DNA of 42,042 nt from an uncultured Candidatus Saccharibacteria bacterium (GTDB lineage Bacteria; Patescibacteriota; Saccharimonadia; Saccharimonadales; Saccharimonadaceae): NCBI GenBank assembly GCA_947304335.1, contig CAMZAW010000002.1, positions 1 through 42,042 on the forward strand. Direction: 5' to 3'. Under the pieces are notes generated by a model, which worked only from the letters and a program-made list of their open reading frames with translations, did no database searches and was not told where the DNA came from. The position numbers were made by a program, and so were the translations under genes. The stretch's first letter is position 1. The number at the start of each line of letters is the position of its first letter. This document shows positions 36,342 through 42,042 of this stretch, piece after piece.

Positions 36342-38447
36342 CTAGTTCCTTATAGCTACATGCCAAGGCTCATATGTAACTGTGAAGTATAGATTATAAT
36401 TCTTTAGAAGCGCACAAAGAAACTTAACAGTTGTATTATTCCATCTCGAATCATCATTTCTGCTACTCCATGTAAATGCCGCAGAGGCACAAGTGCCAGG
36501 CGTGTAGTATTTATTAATATATTCAAGGACTTTTTTATTGTTTTTATGATGATTTTCAAGGTTATTTAAGTTTAAATCGATAGCATAACCGCCTTCGTGG
36601 TTTGACCAGTGAGCTTGAGCTGGGCCGGAGTAACCCTTACAGTCAGTTTCTTTATTTATTCTTCCTGTTTTGCTATATACACATTTATAGATTTTATCTT
36701 GTAGAGCATCGGAGCGGAATGTACTATCTGAGCTCACTTTAGTCATATCTATATCAAAATTGCTTTTAAGATCTGCAGCTAGGGCATAAAAAACCCCAGA
36801 AACTCTAGCATTGACGACCGCATGACTACTTTTAATTTGGTACCTAATATTTTCATATGGGTTCCCTTTGTCGGTTACCCGCGGGTTTATTCCATTGATT
36901 GCTACTCTGTATTCGGCGTTAGTATAATAATTGTCATTTCTATCGCCGGTGGTTTTAGCTGCACCGGAGCTTATATTTGTAACTTCGCAAAGACGGAAGG
37001 AATATTGAGCGCCAGCATGGTAACCATCACTAATAATCCCGGTGTTTGAAATTTCCTTTCCATCAATATCAAGAATCTTTACTGGTCTCGTTTCTATAAT
37101 ACTAGTTGATGGGTCGTCATAGCAACCGAGTTTATCGGAGTTTTCGCCCATTTTACCGACAATTTCGACCGTTGTTTGGGCTGGTGGTTCTTCGGTGTTG
37201 CGGTTTTTGGCGGTTTTGAGCTCGGTGATGGCGGCGCCAGCAATAGAGGCGGAGTTGCTACCAGTGTTATAAGTGATGATTTGAACTTCAGTTCTTTCTT
37301 GAGCTTGTTTGTTAATGAGGGATGTTGTAAGTTCGGCTCCTTCCGGGGTGGTGCTTGGCATTAAAATATAAACCGTTTTTGGCTTCATAGCGAGAAACAT
37401 ATTATTAACGTCGGTCTCGTTGTTTTCAAACTTGGTGGCATCAAAGGCCAATACAATGTAGTCGCGTAGGTTGTTTGATTCTGAAAGATCACTTGCTTTG
37501 TCGGCGATGCCAGAGAAAGAGGTGAAACCAGAATAAATTTCTACGCCTTCGAGGGATGCGAAATCATTTTGGCCAACTATGCCATCCGTAAATACGGTGA
37601 CTTCCCCGCCGGAAACGGTGGTAGCACAGCGTTGGGCTGCGACTCCGCCACCAAAGTCGTTATACCACCTTTTGGCGAGCTCACGACGGCGAACGTTTTG
37701 TTGATACAAATAAGGGAGCTCACTTGTATGACCAGTCTTTTCATACATGTCATACATAGCTTTGATAACTCCTGGGTCATAGATTGGGTCTGTTCCATAA
37801 ACGTTTCGTTCGGCGGTTACGGAAAATAGATCGGCATATGCGGCAGCGCCTGCTTCGCCAACTTTGTCAGTTGGGAAACTTAGGTAATCAATAAAACTCC
37901 CCCCTGCAGTCATATAATTGTAGTTGTAGGATGAAGAAGTTAAAATATCTAGCTCAAATTCGATTGCTCTTTTGTAAGTTGCATCATCTGGGGTTGTGTG
38001 CCAGATGCCTGAGCCACCAAATTCGTCCTCGACAAGTTTAATAAAATCATCATAATCGCTGGTGTGCCAAAGCCCACTATTATTTGATGAGTTGCTGCGG
38101 TCGAATGGATTAAATCTGGAGTTTTCTTGTTCAAAGTTGGCAAGAATGCCAGCAATGACCTCGGCGCTATCGGAAATACCAGGAATATTGGCGTTTACAA
38201 AGTAATTCCAAATGATAGCGGCTTTAGAAGCATATTGTTTAGTGGATTCTGCGCCAGTAACGGTGTGCGGAGGGGTTTTATAACAGCCTGCATCAGGGGA
38301 GTCGATATCGCCCGGGTCATAGAACATAATATTATTACTGGCAAAATCGTCGAGTTGCTGCTGGGTGATGGCGAGGGTTGGTTGGATTATAAAAAAGGAA
38401 GCAACAAGAATAAGTAGCATTGAATATAAGAATTTCCTCACCTTCAT
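36342..38447 (-). CDS. Secreted multidomain peptidoglycan hydrolase: phage-tail-lysozyme-like N-terminus and M15 (VanY-type) peptidase C-terminus
   Basis: Signal peptide; VIAGILANFEQENSRFNPFDRSNSSNNSGLWHT; C-terminal SNHEGGYAIDLN (HxxGxAxD) and EPWHVAIRN (ExWH). Confidence 0.82.
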   Translation of the reverse strand: MKVRKFLYSMLLILVASFFIIQPTLAITQQQLDDFASNNIMFYDPGDIDSPDAGCYKTPPHTVTGAESTKQYASKAAIIWNYFVNANIPGISDSAEVIAGILANFEQENSRFNPFDRSNSSNNSGLWHTSDYDDFIKLVEDEFGGSGIWHTTPDDATYKRAIEFELDILTSSSYNYNYMTAGGSFIDYLSFPTDKVGEAGAAAYADLFSVTAERNVYGTDPIYDPGVIKAMYDMYEKTGHTSELPYLYQQNVRRRELAKRWYNDFGGGVAAQRCATTVSGGEVTVFTDGIVGQNDFASLEGVEIYSGFTSFSGIADKASDLSESNNLRDYIVLAFDATKFENNETDVNNMFLAMKPKTVYILMPSTTPEGAELTTSLINKQAQERTEVQIITYNTGSNSASIAGAAITELKTAKNRNTEEPPAQTTVEIVGKMGENSDKLGCYDDPSTSIIETRPVKILDIDGKEISNTGIISDGYHAGAQYSFRLCEVTNISSGAAKTTGDRNDNYYTNAEYRVAINGINPRVTDKGNPYENIRYQIKSSHAVVNARVSGVFYALAADLKSNFDIDMTKVSSDSTFRSDALQDKIYKCVYSKTGRINKETDCKGYSGPAQAHWSNHEGGYAIDLNLNNLENHHKNNKKVLEYINKYYTPGTCASAAFTWSSRNDDSRWNNTTVKFLCALLKNYNLYFTVTYEPWHVAIRN

Positions 38448-38453
38448 AGTTTT

Positions 38454-38462
38454 ATTATAGCA
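38454..38462 (-). promoter_or_regulatory. Extended -10 (TGCTATAAT), 6 nt before ATG 38447
   Basis: Direct motif match. Confidence 0.75.
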
Positions 38463-38480
38463 TCCTTTTTATGGTTATTA

Positions 38481-40736
38481 TTATGGTAGTTTTGCTAAAT
38501 TTGCCTCGACCTCGGCTTGGGTTTTTAGAAAAGCAATTACGGGATTTTCGGAGCCTTCAAAATATTGGAGGTTTTGATAGGCAGTGGCATCGGTAGAATA
38601 TTGGCGAAGGGCGGCGGTGGCGCGAGCGATGGAAACATAGCGCTGGGCATATTTGTAGTTTTGCCAGTCGCTGTTGCTTTTGCTGTTTACGAAAGCGGCG
38701 CCGGAGGCAATACTGAGTTCTTGATCGGAAGAAGCGGAATAAGTTTCGAGCATCGAAAGAATATTGGATATAAATGGAATATTTGAAGTGCGTTTTTTGA
38801 GGGAGCTTAAAATGCCGCCATCGATGGTACCGAGTGGAGATTGGCGCTCGTCGTTATAGAGAATAAAGTCAGCAAGAACGGAGTTTTGTTTGATGGTGCG
38901 AACACCGTTTTTAAGAACGGTGTTTTGTTCGACGAATTGTTGGAAGCCAGCATCATTGAACGCGTCGAGGGTGGATGAATCGAATGTGGCGATGGTGGAA
39001 CAATGGCTGGTGCCAACGGCACCAATAGAGGCATGGGTATTGCAGGCGCCATAAGTGGTGAGGTAGGTGTTCGCAGCATCGGCATAGGTGTTGCCAGTGA
39101 TGAGGTTAGCAAGAGAGCGGCCAGCGAGTGTAGGTAAGCTAGTAAACGCAGAAGTGACGCTGGTTGGTTGTAAAATGCTAGCAAACTGGCGAACCAAAGA
39201 GCCTAGAAAAGTGTTTGGCGAAGAAATATCAAATGGGCTGCGGTTTAAGCGATCGGCAGCAGCTTCGAGAGCAAGATAATTACTGAGATCTTTTTGGTAG
39301 GCGAGGACGGCGTCGGCATCACCAGCGGTAGCGCCACTGCCAGCGATGGCGAGTTTGCGGCCAATATTGACGGCGCCTTCAACTAGAAGTTCACCGGCTT
39401 CGATGCCGTAAGGTAAGGTGTTGCTACTTAGCGAAGAGGCCACGGTTGGGGTAGCGGTTTTAAGAATCTCGGTGTTTGCAGTTTCTTTGCCGGCGCCAAA
39501 GATGCGGCCGATGGTGGTTTTGAAGCGGTTAGCTACGGACGTGACGGTTTGGGAAATAGCTGAGAAAATTGGGTTCGTGAGAGGCTTGGTGCTAGCTGTG
39601 GTGAGATTAAGTTGGCCTGCGGCGAGGTTAAGAATGCGATCTGAAGAATAGTTTTTGACGATGTTTTGGTCAACTTGTTTACCAGAAAGAATTGAAAGCA
39701 GACTTGGTGATTCAAGTGGGCTACCTTCAATTTCGACGAGCTCGCCGGTGGCGGTGTCTACAATTTTGGTTTTGGCAGATTTATGAAGATAATTCATGGC
39801 CTCGTTGATGCGAGAGGAATCGCCTTTGCCAGCTTTGGTTTTACTGATGCTTTCCATGAAGGTGACATAAAAACGACTAGAGCGTTGCTCTTTGTTGACG
39901 GTGTCGGCAACTTTGAGGGTGTCGGCGGCGGCGAGAGTGGCGTCGGTGGTGGAAGCACCAGAGTTTTTGCTGGCAACCTCATTAATTAAAGTTTCGGCAT
40001 CCTGGACTTTGGAGTTAACGTTTTCGCCGCTGGTTTTATAGCTGGTAGTAGTATTCCCTTCGCTATCGGTAGTGGTAGCCTTGGTGGCAGTGTTGATATC
40101 GACGCTGGCGTTTTGGCCAAGAGCGCGCGTCATGACGGTTTCAAATTCTTCGTTGTGGGCGAAGTTATTACGAGAAATGCCGAGCTCCTTAAAGACTTCG
40201 GTGGCAGCATCGTCGTAGTAATAGGCGGTGGCGCCGTAGGTGGCATCGTTGATAGCTTTGTGAAGGACGGCGTCAGAATTGGCCTTGGCGGCGAACTCGT
40301 CAGCGCTGATGATAACATTGTCTTTTTTAACAACAAGCGCGCGGTTGCTGGTGTTGGCTTCGACAAAGTTGCCATCGTCATCGATATAGCCTACGATAAA
40401 ACCTTCTTTTTTAAGGTTGGCGGCAGTGTCAGATGGAAAATCACCGGATTTGAGCGCTTCGGCAAGGACAATTTTTTTGGTGGCGGAAGCATCGGCCTGC
40501 TGGACGTCGGTTTGAGCAACGAGGCGGTCGTTTAAATCAGAGATGATGGTATCACTGCGGCTAAATAAAAAGAGGGCGATAATACCAAAGCCGAGTAGCG
40601 CAACAATGGCGCCTACAGACGATTTGGCTTTGCGGGCGCCTTGGAAAGCAAGATTTTTGCCTGCAACAGATGAAAAATGATCGCCAGTTTGGAGGGCGTT
40701 TTCTTCTGAATATTTAAGGGTTTCCTCGGCAGACAT
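38481..40736 (-). CDS. Large membrane-anchored surface protein of unknown function
   Basis: ~45 aa cytosolic N-terminus, TM SSVGAIVALLGFGIIALFLF, ~680 aa Ala/Ser/Thr/Asn-rich extracytoplasmic region; start at MSAEETLK. Confidence 0.75.
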   Translation of the reverse strand: MSAEETLKYSEENALQTGDHFSSVAGKNLAFQGARKAKSSVGAIVALLGFGIIALFLFSRSDTIISDLNDRLVAQTDVQQADASATKKIVLAEALKSGDFPSDTAANLKKEGFIVGYIDDDGNFVEANTSNRALVVKKDNVIISADEFAAKANSDAVLHKAINDATYGATAYYYDDAATEVFKELGISRNNFAHNEEFETVMTRALGQNASVDINTATKATTTDSEGNTTTSYKTSGENVNSKVQDAETLINEVASKNSGASTTDATLAAADTLKVADTVNKEQRSSRFYVTFMESISKTKAGKGDSSRINEAMNYLHKSAKTKIVDTATGELVEIEGSPLESPSLLSILSGKQVDQNIVKNYSSDRILNLAAGQLNLTTASTKPLTNPIFSAISQTVTSVANRFKTTIGRIFGAGKETANTEILKTATPTVASSLSSNTLPYGIEAGELLVEGAVNIGRKLAIAGSGATAGDADAVLAYQKDLSNYLALEAAADRLNRSPFDISSPNTFLGSLVRQFASILQPTSVTSAFTSLPTLAGRSLANLITGNTYADAANTYLTTYGACNTHASIGAVGTSHCSTIATFDSSTLDAFNDAGFQQFVEQNTVLKNGVRTIKQNSVLADFILYNDERQSPLGTIDGGILSSLKKRTSNIPFISNILSMLETYSASSDQELSIASGAAFVNSKSNSDWQNYKYAQRYVSIARATAALRQYSTDATAYQNLQYFEGSENPVIAFLKTQAEVEANLAKLP

Positions 40737-40746
40737 ATATACTATT

Positions 40747-40755
40747 ATTATAGCA
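40747..40755 (-). promoter_or_regulatory. Extended -10 (TGCTATAAT), 10 nt before ATG 40736
   Basis: Direct motif match. Confidence 0.7.
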
Positions 40756-40787
40756 TACGACGGGTTAAAAGTAAAGGGGTGGAGGTG

Positions 40788-40796
40788 TGGTATAAT
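40788..40796 (+). promoter_or_regulatory. Extended -10 (TGGTATAAT), 9 nt before ATG 40806
   Basis: Direct motif match. Confidence 0.7.
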
Positions 40797-40805
40797 AGGG
40801 GCGAA

Positions 40806-41951
40806 ATGGAACACGTAAAAATCGATAAATTGGTGCCAGGTGGGCAGGCATTGTCGACGGCCGGGATGAAGGGCTTTTTTTGGAATGCGCTGCCAGGCGA
40901 GACAGTTTTGAAATATGATGTAACACGCAAGAAGTCACACTACTTTGAGGCTATTGCAACAGAGGTAGCAGATTTATCTTCGCACCGCGTGGAGCCGCGC
41001 GATGAGGCGTTTTTGTCGACTTCGCCTTGGCAAATTATAGACTTTGATTATGAATTATTGATGAAAGCAGAGCTTGTAAAAGAGGTTTTTCGCCAAAATG
41101 GGCTCGCGATCGAGACCAATTGTTTGACGGACGGCAATGAGTATTTTTATCGTAATAAAATGGAATATGCTCTGTATTGGGATAACGAATCCCGTGAAAT
41201 AAAATTAGCATTTCACGCCAGAGGGTCGCACAGAAAGGTGCCAATTTGTGGCTCTTCCCTGGAAAAACCGGAGATTTTGGCCGAGGCGAAACGGATCGTG
41301 GCGGATTTGAATGCCCGTGGTGAAGAGGCGCGTAAATACCAATCACTACTGCTTAGATGTAATGCGGCTGGTGAGGTGAGTGGGGGTTTGTTTGAAAACG
41401 GTAAGCCACACCCAGTTTTTCCAAAACTTAAGGATACGATTTTGGGGCACGAATATTCTTATTCGCCGAATGGGTTTTTCCAGATTAATCTGCCGGTTTA
41501 CGAGATGGCTCTTAATGAAATTAAAAAACATATTGATACTGAAAAAGTACTAGATTTGTATGCTGGCGTGGGTACGATTGGTCTTTCTGTGGCGGCGGAT
41601 CGTGATTTGACGCTCGTGGAATGTGACAAGGCGGCCTATGGTGAACTAGAGAACAACGTGTTTAATGGGGCGAAGCCGGTGCTGGCAAAATCGGAAGAAG
41701 CTTTGGAATACGTGAGCCCTGATGCAACGGTGATTTTGGACCCACCACGTGCGGGGTGCGACGAAAAATTAGTCAATCGTTTGCTTGAAGTGTTGCCGCC
41801 AAAGATTATTTATCTTTCTTGTAACCCGGCGACACAGGCGCGTGACGTAGCAAAACTTTGCGCAAATTATCAAATTGCGGACGCTAAAACTTACAACTTT
41901 TTCCCGCATACGCCACACATTGAAAATTTGGTAATTTTGGAACGCGTTTAA
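40806..41951 (+). CDS. TrmA/RlmD-family RNA (uracil-5-)-methyltransferase
   Basis: TRAM-like N-terminus IDKLVPGGQALS; SPNGFFQINLPVYE; VLDLYAGVGTIGLSVA; DPPRAGCDEKLV; YLSCNPATQARDV. Confidence 0.92.
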   Translation: MEHVKIDKLVPGGQALSTAGMKGFFWNALPGETVLKYDVTRKKSHYFEAIATEVADLSSHRVEPRDEAFLSTSPWQIIDFDYELLMKAELVKEVFRQNGLAIETNCLTDGNEYFYRNKMEYALYWDNESREIKLAFHARGSHRKVPICGSSLEKPEILAEAKRIVADLNARGEEARKYQSLLLRCNAAGEVSGGLFENGKPHPVFPKLKDTILGHEYSYSPNGFFQINLPVYEMALNEIKKHIDTEKVLDLYAGVGTIGLSVAADRDLTLVECDKAAYGELENNVFNGAKPVLAKSEEALEYVSPDATVILDPPRAGCDEKLVNRLLEVLPPKIIYLSCNPATQARDVAKLCANYQIADAKTYNFFPHTPHIENLVILERV

Positions 41952-41973
41952 GGTTGTTATTTGCCAAATTTTC

Positions 41974-41982
41974 TGGTATAAT
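41974..41982 (+). promoter_or_regulatory. Extended -10 (TGGTATAAT) of the terminal tRNA-Ser
   Basis: Direct motif match; 10 nt before the tRNA 5' end. Confidence 0.7.
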
Positions 41983-41992
41983 TCGGCAAGAC

Positions 41993-42042
41993 GGAAGTGT
42001 GTCCGAGTGGTTTAAGGAGCACGCTTGGAAAGCGTGTGTGCG
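41993..42042 (+). tRNA. tRNA-Ser (anticodon GGA), truncated by the window end
   Basis: GGAAGTGTGTCCGAGTGGTTTAAGGAGCACGCTTGGAAAGCGTG: D-arm and anticodon arm with CTTGGAAAG loop, and the start of a long variable arm. Confidence 0.88.

Noticed and set aside
1-42042. CRISPR arrays or recoded (UGA=Gly) genetic code
   Set aside because: No regularly spaced direct repeats were seen, and genes end normally at TGA as well as TAA/TAG, so no code 25.

Overview
The window looks like a compact chromosomal segment of a Candidate Phyla Radiation bacterium, most likely Candidatus Saccharibacteria/TM7. This is inferred from gene content; no search was run. The standard code applies: TGA is used as a stop, e.g. 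in the tetR-like and racemase-like genes. It contains the replication origin neighbourhood (rpmH-rnpA-yidC-jag leftward; dnaA-dnaN-recF rightward, with DnaA-box-like 9-mers). It also carries DNA repair genes (uvrA, recA, recX, recF and a LexA-like DNA-binding domain without a protease domain) and groES-groEL behind a CIRCE operator. Other genes are ackA, truB, comF and a TrmA/RlmD-like methyltransferase. A ~9 kb surface-glycan cluster (glycosyltransferases, galE, ABC-2 exporter, pyruvyltransferase) is followed by cell-wall proteins including an LCP protein and two putative peptidoglycan hydrolases. There are two tRNA-Ser genes, one cut by the window end. The main observations are: (1) extended -10 boxes (TGnTATAAT) placed 6-8 nt, often exactly 6 nt, before the ATG of many genes, implying widespread leaderless transcription, including divergent pairs whose -10 boxes overlap or nearly touch; (2) two roughly 130-bp intergenic inverted-repeat elements, one downstream of tRNA-Ser and one lying between two outward-facing leaderless promoters; (3) a tRNA-adjacent PDDEXK-like nuclease; (4) a glutamate-racemase-like protein apparently lacking both catalytic cysteines; (5) nearly all convergent gene pairs abutting or overlapping; (6) multidomain wall hydrolases with uncharacterised partners that could act in host interaction.
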